This document shows positions 1 through 9,590 of a stretch of DNA of 64,000 nucleotides, one piece after another. Source of the stretch: Legionella feeleii (GTDB lineage Bacteria; Pseudomonadota; Gammaproteobacteria; Legionellales; Legionellaceae); the NCBI RefSeq assembly GCF_001467625.1, contig NZ_LNYB01000018.1, positions 46,440-110,439 of the forward strand. The letters are read 5' to 3'. Position 1 is the stretch's first letter. The number at the start of each line of letters is the position of its first letter. Below the pieces are notes generated by a model, which saw only the letters and a program-made list of their open reading frames with translations, was not told where the DNA came from and searched no databases. Both the position numbers and the translations under genes were made by a program.

Positions 1-29
1 TTTTTTTTGCAGTGCAGCATAAATTCCTT

Positions 30-443
30 CTATGGCTTGAAAAATCCTTGCCATTGTTTAAATAATTGCTGCATCTGCTGTGACACAGCATCCGTCGATT
101 GCTGATAGTCTTTGAGGTAGGGATTCGTTTGCAGGGATTTTTCCAGACTAGAAAACATCTGTTCTAACATCCCTCTAAACGCTTGATTCATTGGGTGGTG
201 GGCTAACACAATCAGTTGCCGTAACATATCGACTGAAAGAAATTGACTGGAACCACTTTCCATCTCCACAAAAATCTGTAGAAGAGTAATATTAGTTATA
301 TCTTTGCCATTCGTTGAATCTTCGACTCGAAAGGGAATACCATCCACAACATAACGTTGTAATTCTTCAACGGTAATATATTGGCTTTTCTCTGTGTCAT
401 AAAGCCTGCGATTCTTATATTTTTTAATCAATCTCATTGCCAT
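30..443 (-). CDS. phaR: PHB synthesis repressor PhaR
   Basis: Regulator of polyhydroxyalkanoate accumulation; in the family it binds DNA and PHB granules and controls phasin and pha genes. The N-terminal stretch KKYKNRRLYDTEKSQYIT is the hallmark of the PHB/PHA accumulation regulator DNA-binding domain (about residues 3-65). The C-terminal half is helical and Gln-rich, as in the family, and the protein is about 137 aa. I start it at the ATG at 443, which has an AAAGAGAG ribosome-binding stretch just upstream; an earlier TTG at 479 has none. It lies downstream of two acetoacetyl-CoA reductase genes on the same strand, which supports the PHB role. What lies beyond its stop is outside the window. 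Confidence 0.9.
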   Translation of the reverse strand: MAMRLIKKYKNRRLYDTEKSQYITVEELQRYVVDGIPFRVEDSTNGKDITNITLLQIFVEMESGSSQFLSVDMLRQLIVLAHHPMNQAFRGMLEQMFSSLEKSLQTNPYLKDYQQSTDAVSQQMQQLFKQWQGFFKP

Positions 444-496
444 TTTACTCTCTTTACCGACTTCAAGCTTACAGATCAAGCCTGTAAGCTTAGGTT

Positions 497-1243
497 TTAA
501 TACATATGCAAGCCGCCATTAACACTTAAGTTGGCACCGGTGATATAACGACTTTTATCACTGATTAGAAACTCTACAACCCACGCAATTTCCTCAGGCT
601 CCGCTAACCGTTTAGCAGGAATCAGAGCAATGATTGATTCCAGAATATCGGGCCTGATACCTTTCATCAATCGCGTATTCACATATCCAGGTGATAAGCT
701 ATTAACCGTAATATTTTTTGCCATTAACTCCTGCGCCAAGCTTTTGGTAAAGCCATAAACCCCTGCCTTGGATGCTGCATAATTTGCTTGCGAGAACTGG
801 CCTTTTTGAGCGTTGACAGAGGAAACATTAACAATTCGTCCACTTTCCTGCTCACGCATATATTCAACCACATGCCGGGTTACATTAAACATACCATCCA
901 GGTTTACAGTCAGCACTTCATCCCATTGCTGTTTCGTCATTTTATTAAAAACAGCGTCGCGTGTAATGCCGGCATTGTTAATCAATACATCCACACGGCC
1001 AAATTCTTTGACAATATCATCAACCACTACTTTACATTGATCAAAATCAGTGACATCCATATGTCTGTAGAAAGCGTTTTGATAACCTTCCTCATGAAGC
1101 TCAGCCTGCCATAAATAACCTTTATTCTCAGGAAGGACATCTAAGGCAATTATTTTCCCATAGAGCGAGTTTAAGTGTTTGGCAATGGCAGTTCCAATAT
1201 CACCTGTGCCGCCAGTAACTAATACAACCTTTTCTTTTTGCAT
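497..1243 (-). CDS. phaB: Acetoacetyl-CoA reductase (SDR), copy 1
   Basis: NADPH-dependent reduction of acetoacetyl-CoA to 3-hydroxybutyryl-CoA in the cytoplasm, the second step of PHB synthesis. It is a classical short-chain dehydrogenase: cofactor motif TGGTGDIG near residue 10, NNAG near 87, catalytic Ser in VNVSSVN, then the YAASK active-site motif, ending in a GGLHMY tail. The start is the ATG at 1243 before QKEKVVLVTGG; the in-frame extension upstream overlaps the neighbouring reductase and does not resemble an SDR N-terminus. A close paralogue lies 28 bp upstream (1272-2012) and phaR 53 bp downstream, giving a pha cluster. Exact substrate preference among SDRs cannot be read from sequence; the context makes PhaB by far the best call. 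Confidence 0.88.
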   Translation of the reverse strand: MQKEKVVLVTGGTGDIGTAIAKHLNSLYGKIIALDVLPENKGYLWQAELHEEGYQNAFYRHMDVTDFDQCKVVVDDIVKEFGRVDVLINNAGITRDAVFNKMTKQQWDEVLTVNLDGMFNVTRHVVEYMREQESGRIVNVSSVNAQKGQFSQANYAASKAGVYGFTKSLAQELMAKNITVNSLSPGYVNTRLMKGIRPDILESIIALIPAKRLAEPEEIAWVVEFLISDKSRYITGANLSVNGGLHMY

Positions 1244-1271
1244 AGGATTACCTTGGTTGACGAGCACGAGG

Positions 1272-2012
1272 CTACATGTATTGACCACCATTAATGTCGA
1301 GATTTGCACCCGTAATAAACCCTGACTCTGGTGAAGCAAGGAAAGCAACAGCATGGGCAACCTCTTGTGCCGTACCTAAACGCCCAACCGGAATGTTGGC
1401 AATAATCGATTTCAATACCTCTTCTCTGACGCCAGCTAGCATAGGTGTTTCAATGTAGCCAGGTGAAATGGTATTTGCGGTAATCCCTTTGGAAGCTACT
1501 TCCAAAGCTAAACTCTTGGTAAACCCAAAAAGAGCTGCTTTACTGGCTGCATAATTGCATTGACCAAACTGCCCTTTTCGGCCATTGATAGAAGAAATAT
1601 TAATTATGCGGCCATAATTTTTTTCCAGCATGGAGGGTAAGACATTCCGTGTTACATTAAATACGCTCGTCAAATTTGCATCAATGACTTGTTGCCATTG
1701 TTGGGGAGACATTTTTTTCAAGCTGGCATCGACTGTGATTCCAGCATTATTGACCAGAACATCAATCTGACCATAGCGCTCTAAAATTAAAGCAGCCAGT
1801 TTTTCGCAATCATCAAATTTGGCAATATCAGCATAAAAAATATCGATATCATAGCCAGCCTCTTTCTGGGCAGATTGCCACTGTTTCGCTTCCTCATGCC
1901 TGCCATCTTTAAAATAGCAAGCGATTACTCGATAATCAGCAGCCAGGCGTTGGCAAATGGCTGAACCTATTCCGCCAGTGCCTCCAGTAACTACGGCCGT
2001 CCTTCGTTCCAT
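1272..2012 (-). CDS. phaB: Acetoacetyl-CoA reductase (SDR), copy 2
   Basis: Second PhaB-type reductase, same reaction as its neighbour. The motifs are TGGTGGIG at the N-terminus, NNAGIT, INISSING with the catalytic Ser, YAASK with Tyr and Lys, and a NGGQYM end. At 246 aa it is full length for the family. Both copies share the KKGQFxQxNYAASKA type of active-site block, so they look like an old tandem duplication that has diverged across the rest of the protein. It is the first gene of the phaB-phaB-phaR run on the minus strand. The two copies may differ in chain length or cofactor preference; nothing in the sequence decides this. Confidence 0.88.
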   Translation of the reverse strand: MERRTAVVTGGTGGIGSAICQRLAADYRVIACYFKDGRHEEAKQWQSAQKEAGYDIDIFYADIAKFDDCEKLAALILERYGQIDVLVNNAGITVDASLKKMSPQQWQQVIDANLTSVFNVTRNVLPSMLEKNYGRIINISSINGRKGQFGQCNYAASKAALFGFTKSLALEVASKGITANTISPGYIETPMLAGVREEVLKSIIANIPVGRLGTAQEVAHAVAFLASPESGFITGANLDINGGQYM

Positions 2013-2199
2013 AAATAACTCCTTTCTATAATGTAGCTGGTAACTATTACTTCAAAGTAAAACTATAGCAATGTCAATGCCAACACTGTGGAAGTACTCT
2101 AATTATTTAACATTCAATGGATGCTTAAATAAAGCAAAGCGGAAAGTCGACTAAAAATAAATAATTTTTAAAATGAAGCGTTATTAGCGGGGAGAACAA

Positions 2200-2238
2200 G
2201 TTCGTCATCATCAATTTCACTCATTAACGATGACGAAC
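2200..2238. other. Inverted repeat in phaB/desaturase intergenic region
   Basis: In the 288-bp gap between the two minus-strand genes, GTTCGTCATC (2200-2209) is repeated inverted as GATGACGAAC (2229-2238). On the minus strand it lies 60-100 bp after the desaturase start side of the gap, that is, upstream of that gene's 3' end is not involved; no T-tract follows on either strand, so it is not a clear terminator. It could be an operator or RNA structure. Nothing else is evident in the gap apart from the expected promoter of the pha genes near 2040-2100. Confidence 0.3.
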
Positions 2239-2300
2239 CTGATACAGGGTCATGACTTAAAAGATGAGCACCTATTGGTCTCAGTTTGATAAGCAATTGC

Positions 2301-3485
2301 CTAAACTTTTACTTGTTTTGGAACATAGCCTTTGATTTGTTGGGCGAATTGACGCAACACTTCCAGACCCGACTCTTCAGCCTGCTTACACCAATTTTGT
2401 AAGGCCTCCACTAACTCTTTTTGCGAAGTGGCTGTCTTCAACCAGATATTTTGCAATGATTGACGATAGCTATATACCACCTGCAGTTGTTCGTGGCTGG
2501 CTAGCAAGGCTTGCAAACGTGACTTTGCTCGTGGTGACAACAAGCTGTCTTGCAAGCGTAACAAACGACCGGCGCGCTGGAAAAGGTGTTTCTCTCCCTT
2601 ATTCTCACTAATGCGCTTCTCATCTTTAAGAATAGGGCGCATAACACGCTTGTAATAATGGGACATAATCTGGAAATGATTACTCACTACTGCTTTAACT
2701 GTGTCAAGATCAACTTGTAATTTACCAGCATCCATCGCCAATTTGGGCGGCAATTTTTTGACTTTTGCCAAACCCAGGAAAGCTAAACAGCGGATATATA
2801 ACCAACCGATATCAAACTCCCACCATTTCACCGAAAATTTGGCTGAAGAGGCAAAGGTATGATGATTGTTATGTAACTCTTCCCCACCGATCCAAAAACC
2901 CCAGGGAATAAGATTCGTTGATGTATCGGCACATTCAAAATTTCTATAACCCCAGTGATGACCTACGCCGTTTACCACACCGGCAGCATGAAGTGGAATC
3001 CACATCATTTGAATTGCCCAAATAGTAATACCGGGAAGACCAAACAGTACCAGGTCGAGAATAAACATTAACATGATGCCTTTGGCAGAAAAACGCGAGT
3101 AAACATTGCGCTCCATCCAGTCATCTGGCGTACCATGTGAGTATTTGGCAACCATTTCTTTATCTTTGGCCGCTGATTTATACAACTCGGCGCCCTGCCA
3201 GAATACCTTTTTCAAGCCCATAACTTTGGGACTGTGCGGATCGCCTTCAACATCAGTAGTAGCATGATGTTTGCGATGGATAGCGACCCATTCTGCGGTC
3301 ACCATACCGGTCGTTAACCATAACCAAAAGCGGAAAAAATGACTAATAATCGGATGTAATGTCAACGCGCGATGGGTTTGGTGGCGATGCAAATAAATCG
3401 TAACGGCTGCGATTGTGATTTGAGTTAGCACAATGGTGGCTATTACATAACCCCAGAACGACAAATTTAAAACACCGTAAATCAT
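2301..3485 (-). CDS. Membrane fatty acid delta-9 desaturase
   Basis: Inserts a double bond into acyl chains using a di-iron centre in the inner membrane. The three histidine boxes of the acyl-CoA desaturase family are visible: HRHQTH near residue 33, HRKHH near 70 and HNNHH near 205. Hydrophobic pairs lie between them (about 5-30, 45-65, 130-170). The C-terminal 140 residues are charged and helical and go beyond the minimal desaturase domain. A 140-bp gap separates it from the plus-strand membrane protein at 3627, so this is a divergent promoter region. Physiologically it would adjust membrane fluidity; the bacterial substrate could be acyl-CoA or a lipid-bound chain. Confidence 0.9.
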   Translation of the reverse strand: MIYGVLNLSFWGYVIATIVLTQITIAAVTIYLHRHQTHRALTLHPIISHFFRFWLWLTTGMVTAEWVAIHRKHHATTDVEGDPHSPKVMGLKKVFWQGAELYKSAAKDKEMVAKYSHGTPDDWMERNVYSRFSAKGIMLMFILDLVLFGLPGITIWAIQMMWIPLHAAGVVNGVGHHWGYRNFECADTSTNLIPWGFWIGGEELHNNHHTFASSAKFSVKWWEFDIGWLYIRCLAFLGLAKVKKLPPKLAMDAGKLQVDLDTVKAVVSNHFQIMSHYYKRVMRPILKDEKRISENKGEKHLFQRAGRLLRLQDSLLSPRAKSRLQALLASHEQLQVVYSYRQSLQNIWLKTATSQKELVEALQNWCKQAEESGLEVLRQFAQQIKGYVPKQVKV

Positions 3486-3626
3486 CGGTTACTCCCCATA
3501 GGTAAATAATGTGCGCATTGAGACAACAATTTTTCAATGCACTTTCTATATAATACCACAAATTGCACAATTCGCATTGCATCGTATCCACTTGTGGACG
3601 ATAATTTTCACATAAGGGTATGAGAT

Positions 3627-3893
3627 ATGGCTCATTTCCTTCACAGTAGGACTATTTCAATGAATGAAAAATTACAACGTCTTTTAGAAAATATCGTTCC
3701 CTTCCTCATGCTCGGGATAGCGATTGCATTAGTCATCGGGTTATTCATTATGTTTTCCTATGTACTGATATGGGGCTTATTAATAGGTGGTATCCTTTGG
3801 GCAATATCTTTTGTGAAAAGCTATTTTTTCCCCAGTAGTAATACACCTGCAAAAACCGAAGGGCGCGTTATTGAACATAACGACAAAGACTAA
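3627..3893 (+). CDS. Small membrane protein of unknown function
   Basis: 88 residues, not assigned to a family. It has a short polar N-terminus, one long or two closely spaced membrane segments (about residues 24-65, rich in Leu, Ile and Gly), then a polar tail ending in HNDKD. Two starts are possible: ATG 3627 with AAGGG upstream, or ATG 3660 (MNEKLQRLLENIVP) with AGGA upstream; the second gives a more natural 77-aa protein. The stop overlaps the mutM start (TAATG), so the two genes are translationally coupled. The role is unknown. Confidence 0.7.
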   Translation: MAHFLHSRTISMNEKLQRLLENIVPFLMLGIAIALVIGLFIMFSYVLIWGLLIGGILWAISFVKSYFFPSSNTPAKTEGRVIEHNDKD

Positions 3894-4747
3894 TGCCTGA
3901 ATTACCGGAAATAGAAACGACCAGGCGTGGTCTAAGCCCGTTTTTACTGAATCAGACTATTATAGGCATTACGATAAGACAGCCACAACTGCGCTTGCCG
4001 GTCACCCCTGCATTAAATCAGCACTGCACCGGCCAGGTAGTGAAGGCCATTTACCGACGTGCCAAATATTTGTTGTTACAACTATCCGAAGGTTATTTGC
4101 TTATTCATTTGGGAATGTCCGGTCATTTACGTATTACGGAGAAAACATCTGTTGCAGCCAAACATGATCACATCGATATGCTTCTGCAGAACGGGTTAAT
4201 CCTTCGTTACAATGATCCTCGCCGCTTTGGATTGTGGCTTTATTTAAAGGAAAACCCTTATCAGCACCGCCTTTTAGCTCATTTAGGCCCGGAACCCCTG
4301 GATGATTCGTTTACTGGCAGTTACCTAAGTCAAAGGGCCCGCCATAAAAAGCAAAGTATTAAATCCTTTATTATGAGTAATGACATCGTCGTTGGCGTAG
4401 GTAATATCTATGCCACTGAAAGCTTGTTTTTAGCGGGTATTCACCCGTTGATACCCGCAGGCTCTCTTAAATTGGCTCAGTACGACCGACTGGCTAGCCA
4501 TATTAAGCAGGTCTTGGAACAAGCCATCAAGGCTGGAGGCACAACGCTGCGTGATTTTTATGCCATCGATGGAAAACCTGGCTATTTTACCAATGATTTA
4601 CAAGTGTATGGTCGCAAAAATCTCCCTTGTTTTCATTGTCAGACCTTGATTGATGCAACAGTAATAGGTGGAAGAAATTCTGCTTTTTGTCCTCGCTGCC
4701 AACCCCTGACTTCCCGCACGATGCAGATTGAAAAAGCGCTACCTTAA
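3893..4747 (+). CDS. mutM: Formamidopyrimidine-DNA glycosylase
   Basis: Base-excision repair enzyme that removes 8-oxoguanine and formamidopyrimidines and nicks the abasic site. It begins PELPEIET, supplying the catalytic Pro2 and Glu3 after Met removal. The conserved Lys in RRAKYLLL and the PRRFG motif follow, and the C-terminus carries the family zinc finger (CFHC, then CPRC, about residues 246-270). At 284 aa it is close to the usual 270. The start overlaps the stop of the small membrane protein upstream. Downstream lies the tandem repeat array rather than coaD, which is often next to mutM in other gammaproteobacteria but here is about 3.3 kb away on the opposite strand. Confidence 0.96.
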   Translation: MPELPEIETTRRGLSPFLLNQTIIGITIRQPQLRLPVTPALNQHCTGQVVKAIYRRAKYLLLQLSEGYLLIHLGMSGHLRITEKTSVAAKHDHIDMLLQNGLILRYNDPRRFGLWLYLKENPYQHRLLAHLGPEPLDDSFTGSYLSQRARHKKQSIKSFIMSNDIVVGVGNIYATESLFLAGIHPLIPAGSLKLAQYDRLASHIKQVLEQAIKAGGTTLRDFYAIDGKPGYFTNDLQVYGRKNLPCFHCQTLIDATVIGGRNSAFCPRCQPLTSRTMQIEKALP

Positions 4748-4780
4748 TATAATGTGACTTTTAGCGCTTCGTGCCTAGGG

Positions 4781-5540
4781 GATGCATTTTGCATTGTCAG
4801 GACTGACGAGAAACGTCAAGTCCGACGCAAAATTGATTCTAGTGAGGGAGTTAGCCTAACTAACTGACTGATTTGAAATCAAATCTTAATAAAGAGATCG
4901 GATTTTGCGTAGAATAAGGACTTACGAAAAACTTCGAGGTCGCGGCAAAAGTTGATTTTAATGAGGGAGTTTATCCTAACTAACTAACTGATTTAAAATC
5001 AAATTTTAACGAAGAGAGCGGATTTTGCGTAGAATAAGGACTTACGAAAAACGTCGAGGTCGAGGCAAAAGTTGATTTTAATGAGGGAGTTTAGCCTAAC
5101 TAACTGACTGATTTAAAATTAAATTTTAACGGAGAGATCGGATTTTGCGTAGAATAAGGACTTACGAAAAACGTCGAGGTCGAGGCAAAATTTGATTTTA
5201 ATGAGGGAGTTTAGCCTAACTAACTGACTGATTTAAAATTAAATTTTAACGGAGAGAGCGGATTTTGCGTAGAATAAGGACTTACGAAAAACTTCGAGGT
5301 CGAGGCAAAATTTGATTTTAATGAGGGAGTTTAGCCCAAACTAAATGACTGATTTAAAATTAAATTTTAACGGAGAGAGCGGATTTTGCGTAGAATAAGG
5401 ACTTACGAAAAACTTCGAGGTCGAGGCAAAAGTTGATTTTAATGAGGGAGTTTAGCCCAAACTAAATGACTGAATTAAAATCAACTTTTAACGAAGAGAT
5501 CGGAGTTTTGCGTAAGTCCTGATTGTGCAGTATTCAGCAC
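4781..5540. repeat. Six-copy 120-bp tandem repeat array
   Basis: The whole mutM-plsC gap is filled by six head-to-tail units of 120-121 bp, with boundaries at about 4781, 4901, 5021, 5141, 5261 and 5382. Units 2-6 begin with GATTTTGCGTAGAATAAGG (the last boundary is altered) and all carry GAGGGAGTTTAGCC or a close variant; unit 1 is the most diverged. Each unit contains a palindrome: in unit 6, AAAAGTTGATTTTAAT (5428-5443) pairs perfectly with 5474-5489. The outer ends (TCAGGACTGACG near 4798 and CGTAAGTCCTGA near 5511) are themselves inverted copies, so the array looks like one palindromic element whose middle was amplified. No ORF runs through it. Copy number probably varies between strains. 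Confidence 0.9.
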
Positions 5541-5580
5541 ATGCAGTATTATCAAGCCTCTCTAACGATAATGATTAACT

Positions 5581-6321
5581 ATGAAGATTAGTAAACTACG
5601 CACCCAGTGGATAATGTTTCTTTCCATACTCAGTACAGCCGATGCCTGTTTGCGTTCCATTCTTAAACGCATATCTGGCAAGCAAAGTCGCGCATGGTCT
5701 GATGCAGTGATTCACCGATGGGTAAACCGCCTGCTCAATTTAGTTGGTGTAACCTGTAAAGTGGTTAATCCTTATCAAGTCGAACCTCAGGCAGGGAAAG
5801 CAACCATTATTATGTGTAATCACAGCAGCCTTTATGATATCCCCATCAGTTTTCAAGCCTTTCCGCATCATTCAATCCGCATGTTAGCTAAAAAGGAATT
5901 ATCAAAGATTCCTATTATGGGGAAAGGAATGGCAGCAGCAGAATTTCCTTTTGTTGATCGTAAAAATAGACACCAGGCGATAAAGGATTTGGCTGAAGTA
6001 CGTAAATTGCTGGAAAGTGGAATTGTTATGTGGATAGCACCGGAAGGCACTCGTTCAAAAGATGGTAAATTAGCGCCTTTTAAAAAAGGGGCATTTATTA
6101 CTGCTATTGAAACGAAGGCAACCATTATTCCGATTGGTATTCGGGGCGCTTATGACATTTTACCTGCACGCACAACTCAATTTAATCTTAATCAAATTGC
6201 TGAAATTCATGTTGGCAAGCCAATTGATGCTTCGCAATATACCATTAAGGATAAAGATGAACTGGTGCACGAGGTCTATCAGTCTATTAAGGCGCTGGTA
6301 GGAGAAACAGCGCCCGAATAA
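5581..6321 (+). CDS. plsC: 1-acyl-sn-glycerol-3-phosphate acyltransferase
   Basis: Acylates lysophosphatidic acid to phosphatidic acid at the inner membrane in phospholipid synthesis. The acyltransferase motifs are present: NHSSLYD (NHx4D, about residue 80) with catalytic His and Asp, FVDRKNR (block II), APEGTRSKDG (block III, about residue 150) and the IPIGIRGA block IV. At 246 aa it is normal for PlsC. No strong ribosome-binding site precedes ATG 5581, and the upstream 800 bp is the repeat array, so its promoter must lie in or just after the last repeat. Its stop is one base from the stop of convergent ggt, leaving no room for a terminator. Confidence 0.92.
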   Translation: MKISKLRTQWIMFLSILSTADACLRSILKRISGKQSRAWSDAVIHRWVNRLLNLVGVTCKVVNPYQVEPQAGKATIIMCNHSSLYDIPISFQAFPHHSIRMLAKKELSKIPIMGKGMAAAEFPFVDRKNRHQAIKDLAEVRKLLESGIVMWIAPEGTRSKDGKLAPFKKGAFITAIETKATIIPIGIRGAYDILPARTTQFNLNQIAEIHVGKPIDASQYTIKDKDELVHEVYQSIKALVGETAPE

Positions 6322-6322
6322 T

Positions 6323-8041
6323 TTAGTGGGTAACACCATAGCCATCCTGGTTTACTCCAATGGTGGCTGACAAGCCGATGTGCCTTGGATCTGACGTTGC
6401 CGTGATGAAATTCTTTTCTTTATCCCAGGTAATTGCCTGCATATCCCCATAATATTGATTCAAAGCCATTAGTTTATAACCCATCGCTTTTAATTCAGCC
6501 TGCAAAGCCGGAGAAAATGTTTCCGGTTCAAACTGCAGCCAATCGGGTAAGTATTGGTGATGGAAACGCATTGCCGAAACCATAGAGATTGCTCCAGAGT
6601 AATCATAAAAACCCAGTGCGGCAAGAAATACCATTGTCGGGATGCGGCTCCCACCCGGCGTACCCACAATCGCGATTCGGCCGGGCATTTCAAGAAAACT
6701 TGGCGTCATACTTGATAAAGGTCTCTTGCCAGGGGCAATACTATTTTTTTCAGTACCAACAATACCAAATACATTTCTCTCACCAGGTTTACTCGAGAAA
6801 TCATCCATTTCATCATTTAGTAATACGCCTGTTCCTTCAGCAACAACACTGGAGCCAAAAATAAAATTCACTGTCATGGTTGCTGACACCCGATTTCCTT
6901 CGTTATCGATGATAGAAACATGTGTTGTATTCCCACTGCCATCTTTGCTGGCATGGCCTTGTAAAACATCACTTTGTAACGCTTTGTTTGGAGGAATCAG
7001 GGAGCGAAGCTGCTTTGCATTATCCGCTGACAGTAATTTGTCCAGCGGGATTTGTTCAAAATCGGGATCCGCCAGGAACCTCGTACGTTGCCAAAAAGCG
7101 AGCCGCATCGCTTCAGTCAAATAATGAATCCATTGGCTTTTACTAAACGTTGATAAAGGATACGCAGACACTATATTTAACATGGTTAATAAAGTCACTC
7201 CACCTGCAGATGGAGGTGGTGCAGTAATAATTAGCATGTTATGGTAAGCACCTTGTAAAGGTTCACGCACTTTGATTTGGTATGCAGCCAAATCTTTCAG
7301 TGACCAAATACCACCTGCTGCATTCACTCCCTTTACTAAACGCTCTGCCACCTCACCACGATAAAATCCATCGTGTCCCTTCTCGGCAAGTAATCTTAGC
7401 GTTTTTGCCAGATCAGGTTGTTTAAGACGTTCTCCAATTTGATAAGGTTTTCCATCATGCAAAAAAACTGCTGCTGTAGCAGGGAAACGCTGCAACATTT
7501 GTAGCCGGTCATCCATTACTGAAAAGTAATTAAATTGATGATCAACAATAAAACCTTCCTCAGCAAGACGAATGGCAGGCGCTAATGATTTGGCTAAGGG
7601 CAAACGGCCATAATGCTCGGCAATATAAACCAATGCTGCCGGCTCACCAGGAATAGCAGCAGCCAGCCCCCCATTTAACGATAATCCGGGTACAGGATTA
7701 CCATCGGTTCCCAAAAACATCGTTTTTGAAGCGGCCAGAGGCGCTGTCTCACGGCCATCAATAAAAATATTTTTCTTTTCTTTCGCTTGATGCAGCAACC
7801 AAAATCCACCACCACCCAGACCGGAATGGTAGGGCTCAACAACGGCAAGTACAGCAGCAACAGCTACTGCTGCGTCGAAGGCATTACCTCCAGCAGCAAG
7901 AATGTCCAAACCCGCATTCGTTGCCAGGGGATGCGCGGAAGCCACTGCATAGCCGGAAGGCTTTTCCGCATACTCTTTCGCACTGACGGGATTAAGAATT
8001 AAAAATAGGATAACCGTCAATAAGAACTTTGTTCCTCTCAT
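6323..8041 (-). CDS. ggt: Gamma-glutamyltranspeptidase
   Basis: Periplasmic Ntn hydrolase that cleaves gamma-glutamyl bonds (glutathione) and transfers the glutamyl group. An N-terminal signal peptide (about residues 1-21, [17 protein letters not shown]) precedes the [10 protein letters not shown] and SGLGGGGF motifs of the large subunit. The autoprocessing site is the Thr in [12 protein letters not shown] (about residue 370), which becomes the N-terminal nucleophile of the small subunit. GGSRIPT near the C-terminus is the oxyanion-side motif. The length of 572 aa is typical. The start overlaps the coaD stop by 4 bp, so it is co-transcribed with coaD although unrelated in pathway. Confidence 0.95.
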   Translation of the reverse strand: MRGTKFLLTVILFLILNPVSAKEYAEKPSGYAVASAHPLATNAGLDILAAGGNAFDAAVAVAAVLAVVEPYHSGLGGGGFWLLHQAKEKKNIFIDGRETAPLAASKTMFLGTDGNPVPGLSLNGGLAAAIPGEPAALVYIAEHYGRLPLAKSLAPAIRLAEEGFIVDHQFNYFSVMDDRLQMLQRFPATAAVFLHDGKPYQIGERLKQPDLAKTLRLLAEKGHDGFYRGEVAERLVKGVNAAGGIWSLKDLAAYQIKVREPLQGAYHNMLIITAPPPSAGGVTLLTMLNIVSAYPLSTFSKSQWIHYLTEAMRLAFWQRTRFLADPDFEQIPLDKLLSADNAKQLRSLIPPNKALQSDVLQGHASKDGSGNTTHVSIIDNEGNRVSATMTVNFIFGSSVVAEGTGVLLNDEMDDFSSKPGERNVFGIVGTEKNSIAPGKRPLSSMTPSFLEMPGRIAIVGTPGGSRIPTMVFLAALGFYDYSGAISMVSAMRFHHQYLPDWLQFEPETFSPALQAELKAMGYKLMALNQYYGDMQAITWDKEKNFITATSDPRHIGLSATIGVNQDGYGVTH

Positions 8042-8526
8042 AGCCCTTGTTTCTTCCTGTCCTGTAAGGCGCCAACAACAGCTGCTGGCACAAATTGTGA
8101 TACATCGCCGTCAAGTTGGGCAATTTCCCGCACCAAAGTTGATGAAATAAACAACAGATGTTCAGAAGGTGTTAAAAACAGCGTTTCAATGTCTTGACAT
8201 AATTTACGATTCATACCTGCCAGTTGAAACTCATATTCAAAATCGTTTACTGCACGCAAACCACGCAAAATAATGCCTGCTTTTTGTTCACGCGCAAAAT
8301 CTATTAATAAGTTATCAAAGCCAATCACCGAGACGCCCGGCAAATGCCCTACAGCCGTTTTTATTAACTCAATACGAGTCTGTAATGTTAGATAAGGACG
8401 TTTAGCTTGATTACTGGCGACAGCAACAACTATTTCAGGAAATAACTGGGATGCGCGCGCGATAATGTCAACGTGACCATTCGTTATCGGATCAAAAGTA
8501 CCAGGATAAATCGCTTTATTTTTCAT
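8038..8526 (-). CDS. coaD: Phosphopantetheine adenylyltransferase
   Basis: Transfers AMP from ATP to 4'-phosphopantetheine to give dephospho-CoA, the penultimate step of CoA synthesis in the cytoplasm. It begins with [14 protein letters not shown], the nucleotidyltransferase (T/HxGH) motif, and has [12 protein letters not shown] and the [11 protein letters not shown] block typical of CoaD. The 162-aa length is normal. It is the first gene of the coaD-ggt pair with an ATGA-type overlap. The window also contains panB and panC of the same pathway, but 27 kb away. Confidence 0.97.
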   Translation of the reverse strand: MKNKAIYPGTFDPITNGHVDIIARASQLFPEIVVAVASNQAKRPYLTLQTRIELIKTAVGHLPGVSVIGFDNLLIDFAREQKAGIILRGLRAVNDFEYEFQLAGMNRKLCQDIETLFLTPSEHLLFISSTLVREIAQLDGDVSQFVPAAVVGALQDRKKQGL

Positions 8527-8683
8527 AATGCCACATCACAATTGCAAGTTTAAGCAGTCTAGCGTATTGTGGATAGAAAAACTATTGGCAACCATCAAGG
8601 ACTCGTTAACTCACCCCATCGCAACCCAGCGTTTACCTGATGTGAGTTAGCAACCTCTTTACAATATGGATTGGAGAAATGTA

Positions 8684-9403
8684 ATGATTCCTAGTAAACA
8701 TCTTTTTCTAGCCGCTGTTGTTTTGTTGACTGCCTGTGCGCCCCACCCCACGATTGAAACAAATCCTAATGTTGACTCCACCTCCTCAACAACAAAAAGC
8801 GGGACTCAGTCTGCAGCAGGAACTTCAACAGCAACTGGTAAAACGACTGTTGCAGGCGCTAACACGGGAACTACCGATAAAGCTAATCGTACTGCTGATA
8901 CTACATCACGAGTTGCCGGCACCTCTCCCACCGCTGTTTCTTCCTGGGAAATTTCCGGTGCAATGGCAGCACGAAATAAGAGCAAAGGCTGGAGTGCCTC
9001 TCTTAACTGGGTACAAAGCGGTCCTGGCCAATACCAGATTCGCTTATCCGGACCTCTTGGCAGCGGCACCGTTCTTGTCAATAAAAAAGGGGGGGTAGTT
9101 ACTTTGCGTGACGGCCCAAAAACAGCGTCCTCATCCAATGCTGATGAACTGCTAAAGCAACAAACCGGGGTTCGCCTACCCGTTAATAATCTCTATTACT
9201 GGGTAAGAGGTTTACCTGCACCTGGCGCTGTCCAATCAGCCAAAAAGGATCAAGCTAACCGTTTAACCCTTCTACGACAATCTGGCTACACCATTGAATA
9301 CCCTCAATACACGACGGTTGGTAAATATGTACTACCAAGCCAGATAAGGTTACAAGGCAATGGTGTCTTCATTAAAGTGGTTATTAGACGTTGGCGGGTC
9401 TAG
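8684..9403 (+). CDS. lolB: Outer-membrane lipoprotein receptor LolB
   Basis: Receives lipoproteins from LolA and inserts them in the outer membrane; it is itself a lipoprotein. A signal peptide ends in the lipobox LTAC (Cys about residue 18 from ATG 8684). The LolB fold follows: WEISGAMAARNKSKGWSASLNW, then GPLGSG, LPVNNLYYWVRGLPAPG and a C-terminal IRRWRV. Between the lipid anchor and the domain lies a roughly 60-residue Thr/Ser/Ala/Gly linker, longer than in E. coli LolB. ATG 8684 is chosen because GGAG sits 7 nt upstream; an ATG at 8666 lacks a site. The usual neighbour ispE is absent between lolB and tRNA-Gln/prs. Confidence 0.88.
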   Translation: MIPSKHLFLAAVVLLTACAPHPTIETNPNVDSTSSTTKSGTQSAAGTSTATGKTTVAGANTGTTDKANRTADTTSRVAGTSPTAVSSWEISGAMAARNKSKGWSASLNWVQSGPGQYQIRLSGPLGSGTVLVNKKGGVVTLRDGPKTASSSNADELLKQQTGVRLPVNNLYYWVRGLPAPGAVQSAKKDQANRLTLLRQSGYTIEYPQYTTVGKYVLPSQIRLQGNGVFIKVVIRRWRV

Positions 9404-9416
9404 GAATAGGGTATCG

Positions 9417-9447
9417 GGGAACCATTTGCACTCTGCAAGTCGTTCCC
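9417..9447. terminator. Hairpin after lolB
   Basis: GGGAAC (9417-9422) pairs with GTTCCC (9442-9447), and TTGCA with TGCAA lies nested inside. No T-run follows, so it is only a possible terminator for lolB. Confidence 0.4.
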
Positions 9448-9590
9448 TCTCCCTTGCGTAGTGAACCCTAGAGAATAATTTTTTCTTTTCAACGTTGACA
9501 AGCTTTTAAATTCTCTGCAAAATACGCAGCACATTGCAGCAATGCACACAATGATTATTCACGGATGAAATAATAGAATCTACAACTTAT

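Noticed and set aside
4781..5540. CRISPR array
   Set aside because: The units are 120 bp, directly abutting and near identical along their full length, without unique spacers, and no cas genes occur.
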